Source: Dactylis glomerata
Lineage: Eukaryota; Streptophyta; Magnoliopsida; Poales; Poaceae
Length of the DNA stretch: 64,000 nucleotides
Direction of reading: 5' to 3'
NCBI GenBank assembly: GCA_007115705.1
Contig: QXEO01000156.1
Span: 620,001-684,000, forward strand
How positions within the stretch are numbered: the first letter of the stretch is position 1; each line of letters begins with the position of its first letter. Below are positions 9,285 to 21,009 of this stretch, piece by piece. A program made the translations under genes and the position numbers. The notes under the pieces were generated by a model, which ran no database searches, was not told the DNA's origin, and was given only the letters and a program-made list of their open reading frames with translations.

Positions 9285-12164
9285 CCCAATGTTTTATTTT
9301 CAGTAATTTTTCTTTTATTTGAGTCTTGGAAGTCATTACTACTGTAATAACCTCTCCTTATCATTTTTATTTCATTGTTGTGCCAAGAGAAGCCTCTAAT
9401 TTGAGTGAGGTAAAGATTTGGGGATGTTGCTGTCCTGAAACAGTTTTCGGTGCTGCACCGTAAAAATTCGTGAAAATTCTCTGTATATCTTTTGGACCTG
9501 CGATTTCTTGTGCATATGCCACAGGTTATATCCAAACTTTCATTAGTTTAACACTTTTTTATTTGAGCAACAGAAAACCCCTCAAAAATTCGACCTTTGT
9601 CAGCTGTTCTGTTTTGACATATTTCTGCCACTATTCGTTTTTGCCGCTTTATCGCTTTCTTTTTTAGTTCTTTTGATCACGGAACTTTTGGGGAAGTTGC
9701 TAAAGTAGTATATACTTTATATGTGGTGGTTTTGGGTTGAAACCTGAAGCAAAAAGAGGTTGATTATATGTTATGCTTACACTAATGTTGCTAATAGATT
9801 TGTGTTTAGTTTTGTATGAAGGAAGTTTTCAAGTGTAGAGATTGGAGAATGATGAGATGAGTTGAAGAATGGACAAAAGCTCAAGCTTGGGGATGCCCAT
9901 GCATCACCCCAAGAAATATCCAAGAAGTACAAGCGTCAAAGCTTGGGGATGCCCCCGAGGCACCCCTTCTTCATCGGCAAAAATCAGGTCACCTTTCAAG
10001 ACACTATATTTTTATTGCTTCATGCACTATGCGTTTCTCTTGGAGCGTCAGTTGTTTTAGTTTTATTAGTTAGTTTAGTTTTGTTTGCTGCAATAAATGG
10101 TTGGACCCTAGCAAATTTCCTTTGGAGAAGTTGCCTTGCTTTTCATTTGCCAAGAACGCTCTAGTTTTCACTCTCATCAAAAACCAAGTGTTCTTCTTTT
10201 TCTGCTACTGCTTTTGGTTTTCGTTTTCGCCTTGATTTGTGTTCAGACCTTGTCATATCTTTTCATAAAGGTGTATTTTTGCCTCTGATCTTTATTGGTT
10301 TTCATCAAAAGAGGTGTTTATAAAAATTTCAAATGGTGTTGGAAAAGAGAAAAAGCTTTGTGCAAAAAAGTGGTACAAGAAGGAGCTTGTGTAGACTGCG
10401 GCTTAGGCTTTTTCATGTCATGCTTGATGTATTTTTGATAGTATGCTTAGTGGTTTTGCTGTAGCATAACTTGTCTCAAATAACTGAGATTGCTTAATGA
10501 GCCTTTGAAAAAATCATGCGTTATTTTTATCGTTTGGAAGCATTATTTTGGTTTTCTCCTTGATGCTTTATTTGGGTTGACTTGGCGCATGCTCACACAT
10601 GTTAGACTCATACAAAGTCGCCAATAGCCTCTATGATCATTTAGTTTTTGACTTTTGATGCCATCGTATGCTTCTTTTAATGTCGCTTTGTCGCTTTGCA
10701 TGATTATGGCCATTATTGCTCTCTTAGTTGGTCGCTCCCAGTCTTTTGCTAGCCCTCGCCTTGTAATGAGTATGAGCTCTACTCGTGCATCCAACTCCTA
10801 AAAACCAAAGTTTTCCAAAGTGTCCACCATACATACCTATTAGCAATTTGCTATTCCAAGTAAATTTAACTTGCTTTTATTTTCTCTTCAAATTAAACTC
10901 TTACCAGTGTTATGCGAAAATTGGTGAGTAAAGCTCTCACGAACCGGAAGGCACAGTTTACTTTTACTTGTTCTTAAAAATTTGACATTGTGGTCTCTTA
11001 TGTTGAGTTGTTATGTTTGCAAGTTGTAAGTTGGATACTAGCCCAACCATGTTGTCATGGGGCAAGCTTTCAACATTGCACTTCTTATTTGAGTTGATAT
11101 CGTGATCTTTTGTTTATGGATGCCCGCGGTGTGAAATGAATTGGGAATCTTGCGGGGATCATGGAGTTTGTATATGTGTTAGGAAAACGTCTGGGCCGCC
11201 AATCTAAGCCATGCATAATTCATGGTGGAAATTTGCAGCATACCCATGGTGGACATTAGACGACGCATCTCAAAATAAAAAGCTAAACAAATGGCAAATA
11301 AAAGAGATGTCGGGGTGTTCATTGTCTGCTTGTCCTGTCATTTTGATGTGGGCTTGTTCCATGTCATCGGGCACGGAGGTACCCCGTTGGCGGTTCTCGA
11401 TGATACGCATATACTTACAATGACAAGAGCCTTGCTTGGGACTCTAAGTTGAGTAGCATGAGGTTTGGGTACTCGTATTCATGGGACACGAGGTTTTCGA
11501 CTTATGATTTGTCAAGCATATGCATCATAATTGTTCTCGCATTAACTCTAACCATTCAAGATGCTTATGATGGGGGCAATGAGAGCTCAAAGCCGGTAAG
11601 TAACATAATTTTTGAAGGTCTATAAAACTTGCAAACACTGCTTCCCTCCGTGAAGGGCCTTTCTTTTACTTTTATGTTGAGTCACCACCTTCTATCTTTA
11701 AGCACCATTAAGAGAGCATAGTTGTCATTCTTAGTATAATGTGCATTGTCGCAAAGTTTTTATTGATTGACTCATATTGTTGGTTTCACTTGTTCTTAAA
11801 TTATTTGTATCTAGTCGCCCTCTTAAACTTGAAGGTGTCCTATGCATTTATGTTTTGCTCTCCATGAAGGACAAGCTGAAAACCATTTGTATATTTTTCC
11901 TTATGATTTGAACACACATTTGACTTTCATTATTTCATTTTCATGATCTTTTGTTTGTGTTCATTTTCATGTTTATAACATGGTTGCTAAGTTTCTATTG
12001 TCAAGATTATATCTTTCATGCCCATGTTTTAAGTTCTTATGATCCCAGCTCACAAATGCTTACATATATGATCAAGATTGTGTAGGTGCATGTCACCTCA
12101 AAAATTATTCTTTTGTTATCACTTACCTACTCGAGGACGAGCAGGAGTTAAGCTTGAGGATGCT
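9285..12164 (+). other. Long non-coding interior of element B
   Basis: About 2.9 kb without a supported gene. It is collinear with the tails of A1 (about 40370-42917), A2 (reverse, about 21010-23560) and A3 (about 53600-55825). It contains two copies of the block agcttggggatgccc (near 9888 and 9938), the first inside a strong hairpin cttggggatg...catcaccccaag. It ends in a purine-rich tract next to the 3' LTR. ORFs such as 9862-10164 are conserved only as DNA and change frame between copies. Confidence 0.75.
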
Positions 12165-15100
12165 TGATACGTCTCCAATGTATCTATAATTTTTGATGCT
12201 CCATGCTTGTTTTTACACCATTTGCCTACTGTTTCGTTACAATTCGTGGCACTTTTATGCATTTTCTAAAACTAACCTATTAACAAGTCGCCACAGTGCC
12301 AGTTCCCTGTTTTATGCTATTTTTGTGTTTTAGAAGTGCTACACAGGAAATATTCTCAGAATTGGACGAAACAAGTTCCTGAAGTCTTATTTTTCCCGGA
12401 AGCTTCCAGAGATCTGAAGAGGAGTTGGAGGGGGCCACGAGGGCCCCACACACCAGGGCGGTGCGGCCTAGGCCCTGGCCGCGCCCCCTATGTGTGAGGG
12501 CACCTCGGGCCACCTCTGACGATGCCTCTTCGCCTATAAGACCCCCCGACGGAAAAAACCTAAGAACCCGATCAGTTTTCCAGAAACACATCACGATCCA
12601 CCGCCGTCGTCGACCCGAGATCGGGAGGGTCCAGAAGCTCTTCCCGAAACCCTGCCGGAGAGGGGAATCGCCACCAGAGGTCTTCTTCATCGCCATGCTT
12701 GCCTCTGGAGCGATGAGTGAGTAGTCTACCTTGCACTATGGGTCCATAGCAGTAGCTAGATGGTTGTCTCCTCCACCATGTGCTTCATGTTTAGATCTCA
12801 TGAGCTGCCCTACATGATTGAGATCACCGTTCTGTAATTCTACATGTTTGGTTTGTTGGGATCCGATGAATATTGGTGTTATGATTGAGTTGCTATACTG
12901 AAATATATCTTATGTTATCTCTATGTTGTTTATGATCTTGCATGCTTGATACGTCTCAAATGTATTTATAATTTTTGATGCTCCATGCTTGTTTTTACAC
13001 CATTTGCCTTGCATTTTGTTACACTTCGTGGCGCTTTTATGCAATTTCTGGAACTAACCTATTGACAAGATGCCACAGTGCTAGTTCCCTGTTTTCTGCT
13101 ATTTTTGTGTTTCAGAAAGCTACACAGGAAATATTCTCGAAATTGGACGAAACAAGTTCCAGAAGTCTTATTTTTCCCGGAAGCTTCCCGAAGACCGAAA
13201 GAGAGCCAGAGGGGGGCCAGAGGCCGCCCTCACACATAGGAGGCGCGGCCCAGCCCCTGGCCGCGCCCACTTAGTGTGAGGAGCCCCTGGCAGCCCCCTG
13301 ACGACGCCCCTTCGCCTATATAAAGCCTCGGGACGGAAAACCCTAGGGGAGTCGGCGAAATTTCCAGAACAATTCCGCAGCGCCGCCGCCGTCGAAGACA
13401 AATTTTGGGGGACAGAAGTCTCTGTTCCGGCACCCTGCCAGGACGGGGAAGTGCCCCCCGAGCCATCTCCATCGGTCTCCATCGCCGTCTCCGCCATCTC
13501 CATCGACCTCACCGCTATCTCCATCAACCTTGCTGTCTCCTATGATGAGGAGGGAGTAGTTCTCCCCCGGGGCTGAGGGCTCTACCGGTAGCTATATGGT
13601 TCACCTCTCTCTCCCATGATGTGATCTTTATGTGATCGTGAGCTTTGTATCATGTTGAATAAGTAGATGTTACTCTTCTTCATTATGTGTACTCTAGTGT
13701 GTTATTAAAGTAATCTATTCCTCCTGCCATGGTGTAACGGTGACAGTGCGTGCATCGTGGTGGTACTTGGTCTAGGCTACGACTGTGATCTCTTATGGAT
13801 TATCAGAATAATTATTACTATGATAGTATTGAAGTGATCTATTCCTCCTTTCATGGTGTAATGTTGACAGTGTGTGCACCGTGTTAGTACTTGGTCTAAG
13901 TTGCAATAATATTTATCTTGAATTGTGATTTGATTTGGATATCTCTATGAGTGGTGTTTGTCAAGTACTTGATGAACTTTAAGGGGTGCTTCTGTAGCCA
14001 CTACGCAATGATTAGTGTTATTCAATAGGAGAGTAATTCAGAGTACCTTAGGGAAGAGAAGTTATTTATTTGTTCAATTATGTTATATTTGTTGGGAGTG
14101 TGTCCACTAGTGAAAGTATGATCCCTAGGCCTTGTTTCCAAGCATTGCACACCGTTTACTTCCTGTTTTGTTACATGTTTGCTTGCAGCGATACTTATTC
14201 CATATTACATTTACTACTCATAGTCATCACTACTACTTGTATTTCACTATCTCTTCGCCGAACTAGTGCACCTATACATCTGACAAATGTACTGGGTGTG
14301 TTGGGGATACAAGAGACTTTCTATATCGTAATTGCAGGGTTGCTTGAGAGGGATAGCTTTGACCTCTTCCTCCCTGAGTTCGATAAACCTTGGGTGATCC
14401 ACTTAAGGGAAACTTGCTGCTGCTCTACAAACCTCTGCACTTGGAGGCCCAACACTGTCTACAAGAATAGAAGCGTGTGTAGACATCAATGCTCTCCGTT
14501 GTTAGTAGCTATCATGGCTGAGTAGTTGCTAGTGACTCCAAGAGGGGATATTTATGCTCGATAGTGGGTTCATGCCTCTATTTAACCTGGGGGAGTGACA
14601 GAAACCTCTAAGGTTGTAGATGTGATGTTGCTACTAGGGAGAAAACAACATTCATATGCTCGAGGGCATATGCTTTGTTTACATTACACACATTGCTTAA
14701 TACAATTATCTGTTGTTCGCAACTTAATACTCATGGGGTGTTCGGATGATATCCCCGTGAGTGGATTATTAGTCATAGATGCAGTTGGATGGCGGTCTAT
14801 GTATTTTATTGTAATGCCCAGAGTAAATCGCATAGTGATCTTCTTGACATATCACGTTTATCTTTATTCTATCAATTGCCCAACTGTAATTTGTTTACCC
14901 AGCATGTGTTATTTATCTTATGGAGAGACACCACTAGTGAACTGTGGACCCCGGTCCTATTTCCATCATATTGCTATCACCTGTTTACTTTACTCGCATT
15001 GTTTACTTTACTCGCATACTATTATCACTTTCCACTCGATACGCTCATAACCTTTGTTTCAAGCAAACCGGTAAGATTGACAACCTCATCGCAAGTTGGG

Positions 15101-15338
15101 AACAAAGTACTTGGTTGTGTTGTGTGCAGGTTCCGCGTTGCTATTGGTCGAAGACGTGTCAACAAGTATCGTTAAACGGCACCCTTGTTGGAGTGTTATT
15201 AAGCCAGTCAGCATCACCTTCAGTCGTATTGTCTGCTCTTCTCCTGAACGATTAAACCTTGGTTTCTTAACTGAGGGAAAACTTGCTGCTATTTTCATCA
15301 AAACCTTCTCTTGGGGTTCACCAACAAACTAGCAATCA
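12165..15338 (+). repeat. 3' LTR of element B, split by a solo LTR
   Basis: The parts are 12165-12946 and 14494-15338 (the latter after the second TSD copy). Joined, they give 1627 bp, against 1628 bp for the 5' LTR. The end AGCAATCA is followed by the TSD tcaac. Confidence 0.9.
12947..14488 (+). repeat. Solo type-A LTR (A4) inside the 3' LTR of B
   Basis: It runs TGATACGTCTCAAATG...TAGACATCA, 1542 bp, with TSD atgct at 12942-12946 and 14489-14493. It contains a GC-rich inverted repeat at 13228-13281 and a TATA box, cctatataaagcc (about 13315-13324). There is no interior, so it arose by LTR-LTR recombination of a complete type-A element that had inserted into B. Confidence 0.93.
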
Positions 15339-15343
15339 TCAAC

Positions 15344-17170
15344 CGACCCAGCCCAGCCCCCCTCACTCTCCCCCCTCTCCTCCTCGAGCTCTCTGGCGAA
15401 CCCTAAATCGCCGCCGCCGTCGCCCGACCAATCCGGCCATCTCCGGTGGCCTTCGCCGCTGATGCTTGGGGCAAATCCGTCGCCCCAACTCCCTCTACCA
15501 CCTCATCCAGTTGGAATCGATGGGAGCTTCCTCTCTGGGGAGATTTGGGGTGGTTTCCCCCTCGGTTTCCGCCGTCACTGGTCGCCTCTGACTTGATGCC
15601 TCGCCGAGCCCTCTCTCATGTGCTTGCTGTGCAACCTCTGGTGCTTGTGATGTGTGAGTACACGTCGGCGGAAGCGCCGTGGTGTGGTGCTTCCCGGTGT
15701 GCTCGGTGAAGTCTTCCTTGGGCAGCCTCTGGCTGGCCGCGCAAGCACTGCCCTGCCATGCCGTCTAGACGAGCACCCAGGCGACGGTGAGTGTGACTTC
15801 TCCCTTCTCTAATCTTCTCCTTCTGCTCTGGCCACGGTCTCTGGCCAACTGGTCGAGATCAGTGAGCCAAGCTCATAGACTTTGCTCTGTGATGCTGTTA
15901 GCTGTTGCTAGCTTGATTTAGTGGTTTCTATTCAGTGCTATAAAGCTTGATCTTTGATGATCTTGCTTTGCCCCACATTCTGTCAGTGCATTTCTTTTGA
16001 TAGAAATGTTGTTCTGAAACTTGCTCTGTTGCAAGCTTTCAGTTAACTTCTGTATCTTGGTGTGCTAGGTTTCCCTCCTGTGATTTATGATATCACAATG
16101 TTGATGGTGTCTAACTGAATTCCTAGATTCAGTTAGCTTCTATGCCTGGTCATGTGATGGATATGCTGCTGTGTTTGCTTCTGTCATTTGTTTAACCATG
16201 ACAACTATGTGATGTTGAGTCTTGCTATGTTGCAAGATTCAGTGGTGAATTTTACTTGAACAAAATATGATTCCTAGATGTTGCAGCTAGGAAAATGATT
16301 TGTGGTGCGTTATATTGCCCTACTATCAATTGGTTTGTTGGTTGTGTTGAGGTGCATGACCTGTGGGTCATGTGCCCAGCAACCAGTATTGGAAAGCTAA
16401 TTAGAATAGTGAAACTTACCTAAATACCAAGCCTGTGATGTTGGTCTGAGGCTTTTCTAACTAAATGAAATGATTTGCTTGGAAACAAATCCAGGGTTTT
16501 AGGATGTGATGCTGAATCTATTCCTGTTGTGTGTCTGAGGTGCATAACCAATTGGTTATGTGCCCAACACAACATGGTTAATAGCCTGTTGCTCCTGTTG
16601 CTAAACTAAACCTGCCAATGAAGTTTATACTGAGGCTTTTACCCTGGTTTATGGATATTTGGCTTTTAACTTGATTCCCTATGATGAGCTTGGCAAAGCA
16701 TCACTTTGCCAAACTGAGGGCTTTTCATATATGCTACACATGCTTAAACCATGCTCTAGCAGTGTGGTGCTGTGAGGTGATCAATCCTACCTGACGCCTG
16801 AAGTTTTGCAGCAAAGGTGTTGTTATCTGCTGCTGCTGCTTGCTGGTGGTGATGGCTTGCTCCTTGCTTGCCTTCCCCTCCTGGTTCAGCTCCTGGGCTT
16901 GTCCTTCTCCTTCTGGACTTGCGGCTAACTACTTGTCCTTCTCCTCCTGGGTTTGATCTTGAGCTTCAATACATCCTCATAGTTTTGCTGGATGATTTCT
17001 AGAGTTTAAGTGGTGATGTGCAAGAACTTGTGATGTTCTTGGTGATATTTCCCTACTGGTCGAATGGGAGCTGCTTCTCCTGGTGATACTCATCTAGCCG
17101 ACTGCTTGGTTTGCAAGCAGTTGTGGTGCTGCCAGCTCCAGCTTCCCAGTCCTGTGACTGAGCTGCTTGT
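15344..17170 (+). other. Continuation of unidentified repeat-like tract: GC-rich leader then T-rich sequence
   Basis: Positions 15344-15780 are GC-rich with an aaccctaaatcgccgccgcc leader-like block and a splice-donor-like ggtgagtgtgac near 15784. After that the tract is T/G-rich and intron-like to 17165. The ORF at 15446-15709 has no recognisable domain. The sequence could be the 5' untranslated part and intron of a large LTR element or of a gene. The two hairpins near 16350 and 16540 are listed separately. Confidence 0.4.
16340..16580 (+). repeat. Pair of related hairpins with compensating stem changes
   Basis: Hairpin 1 (about 16345-16386) has gaggtgCATGACC..GGTCATGtgccca. Hairpin 2 (about 16535-16575) has gaggtgCATAACC..GGTTATGtgccca. 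The flanks are the same, and the differing stem bases change together, so pairing is kept in both. Longer flanking arms (ggttg/caacc and tgttgtg/cacaaca) also pair. Confidence 0.55.
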
Positions 17171-18679
17171 TGATACGTCCATTTTGCATCACTATTGTGT
17201 ATCATAATTTACTGTTATTCATTGATATATTTCATATTTAGAGTTGATACTTATGTTATTTCCTTTGTTTTCACATGTTTGATGATCATTGGAGGATTTG
17301 CTGCCGGAGTCAGGATTCTGCTGGAAAAAGGACCATCAAGGGACCATATTTTGAAGATTAGGAAAATTCCAGAAAAATACCAAGAAATTATATTTTCCCA
17401 GAAGACTCAGGAAGCCAGAAGGAGGAGTCGAGAGGAGCCAGGAGGGGCCCTCACGCCAGGGTGGCGCGGCCTGGCCCCTGGCCGCGCCACCCTGTGTGAG
17501 GACCGCCCTGGCCCACCTATGGTCTCGCCCCTTCACGTACTTCATCGTCCCCGAAAACCTAAGTCAAGAGGGAGGCTCAGAGTTAGACACCGCCGCCTCT
17601 GCGGGGCAGAAAACACCAGAGAGAGAAAAGCTCTCCGGCAGGCAAAAATCTGCCGGGGAAATTCCTTCCCGGAGAGGGGAGATTGTCGCCATCGTCATCA
17701 TCATCGCATCGGACTTCATCAGGATCATCATCATCATCTCCATCACCAGCACCTTCATCTCCACCATCACCACGCCATCCCATTGTAACATCTTGAGTTG
17801 GATCTTGTTATATTCATAGGGGAAACTTTCCCGGTGTTGATTACTCTTGTAGTTGATGCTATTGAGTGGAACCGTTGAATTAAGGTTTATGTTCAGATTG
17901 TTATTTACCATTATTTCACCTCTGATCATGATCCATATGATGTCTTGTGAGTAGTTCGTTTAGTTCTTGAGGACATGGGAGAAGTCAAGATGTTAGTAGT
18001 GAATTATTGTTGAGAAATATTTAATGGTTTGATATTGTTGTGGTGCTATTTCACTAGTGGTGTCATGTGAACGTCGACTACATGATACTTCACCATTTAT
18101 GGGCCTAGTGAGATGCATTGTGTATTTGGCTACCAATTGTGGGGTTGCTGGAGTGACAGAAACCTAAACCTCCGTTGGGAAACCTTTGCATCAGGGAGCG
18201 TAGGATCTTAGAGTTTAAGGCTGTGGTTAGATTTATCTTAATTACTTTCTTGTATTTGTGGATGCTTGCAAGGGGTATAATCACAAGTGTGTATTTATCC
18301 TAGTAAGGGTAGTGCGCTAGCACATGTTCACCCCCATAACACCTATCAAACCAATAAAGACTACTAGCTTTATGAAGCGAAAGCTCTTGACAGAAACTCC
18401 CGTGTGTCCTCGAGAACGTTTGGTTATTATAAGTTACACAACCGGCTTGTCCTTTGCTGAAGAAAGGATTGGGCCACTTGCTGCAATTGTTACTACTATT
18501 CTTTATTTACTCGCACTTTATTTTCTCGTATTACCAAATACCCCTGAAAACCTGTTTGCTAGTATTTACAGTGAATCCTTGATCAAAACCATTCATCAAC
18601 ACCTTCTGCTCCTCGTTGGGTTTGACACTCTTATTTATCGAAAGTACTACGATACACCCCCTATACTTGTGGGTCATCA
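17171..18679 (+). repeat. 5' LTR of element C
   Basis: It runs TGATACGTCCATTTTGC...GGGTCATCA, 1509 bp, and matches 60660-61596 base for base with few changes. A near-perfect GC-rich inverted repeat lies at about 17449-17502 (ggtggcgcggcc / ggccgcgccacc). A run of atc/cat triplets near 17690-17780 is a small microsatellite. Confidence 0.9.
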
Positions 18680-18690
18680 AGACTATTTTC

Positions 18691-18708
18691 TGGCGCCGTT
18701 GCCGGGGA
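18691..18708 (+). promoter_or_regulatory. Primer binding site of element C (tRNA-Asp type)
   Basis: TGGCGCCGTTGCCGGGGA begins 11 bases after the LTR end. It is the same site as in A1, A3 and B. Confidence 0.88.
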
Positions 18709-18798
18709 GTGTAGCGCTATTGAAGAGTGGAATTGGTAAAGGTAACTGTCGCTGTGAGTATTTTTTTATTTTGTCTTTTATTTTTATTTTACTTTGCT

Positions 18799-19464
18799 AT
18801 GGAGAACTCTCCATTTGGTTTCCTATTTGGAAACACATCTACTACTACTGCTGCACATGTGGATGAACCACCACCGCCACCGCCTGCTGAAATTGATCCT
18901 TTTAAAATACCTATGAAAATTGTTGGGCGTATTATGGATAACTGCTATTCAGGAGATGGAACTGTCCATCTGGGTGATCACTTATTATTTATACATGAAT
19001 TATGCGAGTTGTTCAGATATGCAGGTATTTCACCAAGCCAGGTCAAGAAGAAATTATTCTCATTATCATTGAAAGGCAGAGCTGAAGAGTGGTATCGACT
19101 ACTCCAAGATGGTCCATCTATGGCATGGGAGGATATTGTACCTCTCTTTTATTCCAAGTTTTATCCTCCAAGTGAAATTCATAAAGACCGTAACCGGATA
19201 TATAATTTTTGGCCTCATGATGGAGAAAGTATTGCCCAAGCGTGGGGGAGATTGAAGTTACTAATGCTCAAATGCCCCATTCATGAGCTCCCCAATAATA
19301 TTGTTATTGATAATTTTTATGCGCGGCTTACTCTTCCGGATAAGGATTACTTGGATGCTTCTTGCTTTGGATTATTTACTCATATGAAAGAAGATGCTAA
19401 GTGGAAACTTCTTGACCGTATACAAGAGAATGCTGAAGGTTGGGAAAACGACAAAGGTAGGAAG
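18799..19464 (+). pseudogene. gag: Element C gag, N-terminal part (split by A2)
   Basis: ATG at 18799 (MENSPFGFLFG) was chosen because it follows the leader directly. The longer frame from 18727 lacks homology to the related gags. A proline run (residues 25-31) precedes the retrotransposon gag domain, with IPMKIVGRIMDNCYSGDGTV, FIHELCELF, SLKGRAEEWYRLL and FYPPSEIHKDRNRIYNFWP. This capsid-like domain packages element RNA. The frame ends exactly at the A2 insertion (aggaag|tga) and resumes in phase at 29113. It is about 60-70% similar by eye to the gag of A2 and A3. Confidence 0.88.
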
Positions 19465-21009
19465 TGATGTCTACGCACTTCTATTCTTGTAGACACTTGT
19501 TGGGCCTCCAAGTGCAGAGGTTTGTAGAACAGCAGCAAGTTTCCCTTAAGTGGATCACCCAAGGTTTATCGAACTCAGGGAGGTTAGAGGTCAAAGCTAT
19601 CCCTCTCAAGCAACCCTACAATTACGATACAGAAAGTCTCTTGTGTCCCCAACACACCCAATACACTTGTCAAATGTATAGGTGCACTAGTTCGGCAAAG
19701 AGATAGTGAAATACAAGTGGTATAGATGATTATAAGTAGTAAATACAATCTGGAATAAAAATCGCTGCGAGCAAACATGTAACAAAACAACAAGTAAACG
19801 GTGTGCAATGCTTGGAAACAAGGCCTAGGGATCATACTTTCACTAGTGGACACACTCCCAACAAATATAACATGATTGAACAAATAAACAACTTCTCTCC
19901 ACTATGGTACTCTGAATTACTCTCATATTGAGTAACACTAATCATTGTGTAGTGGCTACAGAAGCACCCCTTAAAGTTCATCAAGTACTTGACAAACACC
20001 ACTCATAGAGATATCCAAATCAAAGCACAACTCAAGATAGATATTATTGCAACTTAGACCAAGTACTAACACGGTGCACACACTGTCAACATTACACCAT
20101 GAAAGGAGGAATAGATCACTTCAATACTATCATAGTAATAATTACTCTCATAATCCACAAGAGATCACAATCATAGCCTAAACCAAGTACCACCATGATG
20201 CACGCACTGTCACCGTTACACCATGGTAGGAGGAATAGATTACTTTAATAATACCACTAGAGTACACATAATATCTGAATAATAACATCTACTTGTTCAA
20301 CATGATACAAAGCTCACGATCACATAAAGATTACATCATGGGAGAGAGAGGTGAACCACATAGCTACCGGTAGAGCCCTCAGCCCCGGGGATGAACTACT
20401 CCCTCCTTATCGTAGGAGACAGCAAGATTGATGAAGATGGCGGTGAGGTCGATGGAGACGGCGGAGACCGCGATGGAGACCGATGGAGATGGCTCCGGGG
20501 GCACTTCCCCGTCCCGGCAGGGTGCCGGAACAGAGACTTCTGTCCCCCAAAATTTGTCTTCGACGGCGGCGGCGCTACGGAACTGTTTTGGAAATTTCGC
20601 CGACTCCCTTAGGGTTTTCCGTCCCGAGGCTTCCTATAGGCGAAGGGGCGATGTCAGGGGTGGCCCCAGTCCTCCTCACACTAGGGTGGCGCGGCCAGGG
20701 CCTGGGCCGCGCCAGCCCTATGTGAGGGTGGCCTATGGCCCCTCTCCTTCCTCTCTTCGGATGTCTGGATGCTCCCGGGAAAAATAAGACTTCTAGCTTT
20801 GGTTTCATCCAATTCCGAGAATATTTCCTGTGTATCACTTCTAAAACACAAAAACAGCAGAAAACAGGGAACTGGCACTGTGGCGACTTGTTAATAGGTT
20901 AGTTCTGGAAATCGCATAAAAACGCCATGAAGTGTAACAAAACACAAGGCAAATGGTGTAAAAACAAGCATGGAGCATCAAAAATTATAGATACGTTTGA
21001 GACGTATCA
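19465..21009 (-). repeat. 3' LTR of A2 (reverse)
   Basis: On the plus strand it reads TGATGTCTACGC...GACGTATCA. It is 1545 bp, the same length as its partner at 27563-29107, and nearly identical to it. Confidence 0.92.

Larger units (their letters stand above)
6821..15338 (+). mobile_element. Element B: non-autonomous LTR retrotransposon, structurally complete, with nested solo LTR
   Basis: The two LTRs are 1628 and 1627 bp (the latter after removing the nested solo LTR and its duplicated 5 bp). The element is flanked by TSD tcaac at 6816-6820 and 15339-15343. The primer site follows the 5' LTR, and a purine-rich cgagcaggagttaagcttga lies just before the 3' LTR. The 3.7-kb interior has only a short decayed ORF and long non-coding sequence. 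No protease, RT, RNase H or integrase is present, so mobility must have come from another element. LTR, primer site and the interior tail resemble type A, and the tail also resembles C. The family name was not assigned; it belongs to the Gypsy-type set of Triticeae repeats. Confidence 0.9.

Noticed and set aside
9862..10164. Conserved ORF of about 100 codons in the tails of A and B elements (also 22724, 40968, 54202)
   Set aside because: Similarity is at DNA level around the ggggatgccc hairpin; length and reading frame end differently in each copy and there is no recognisable domain.
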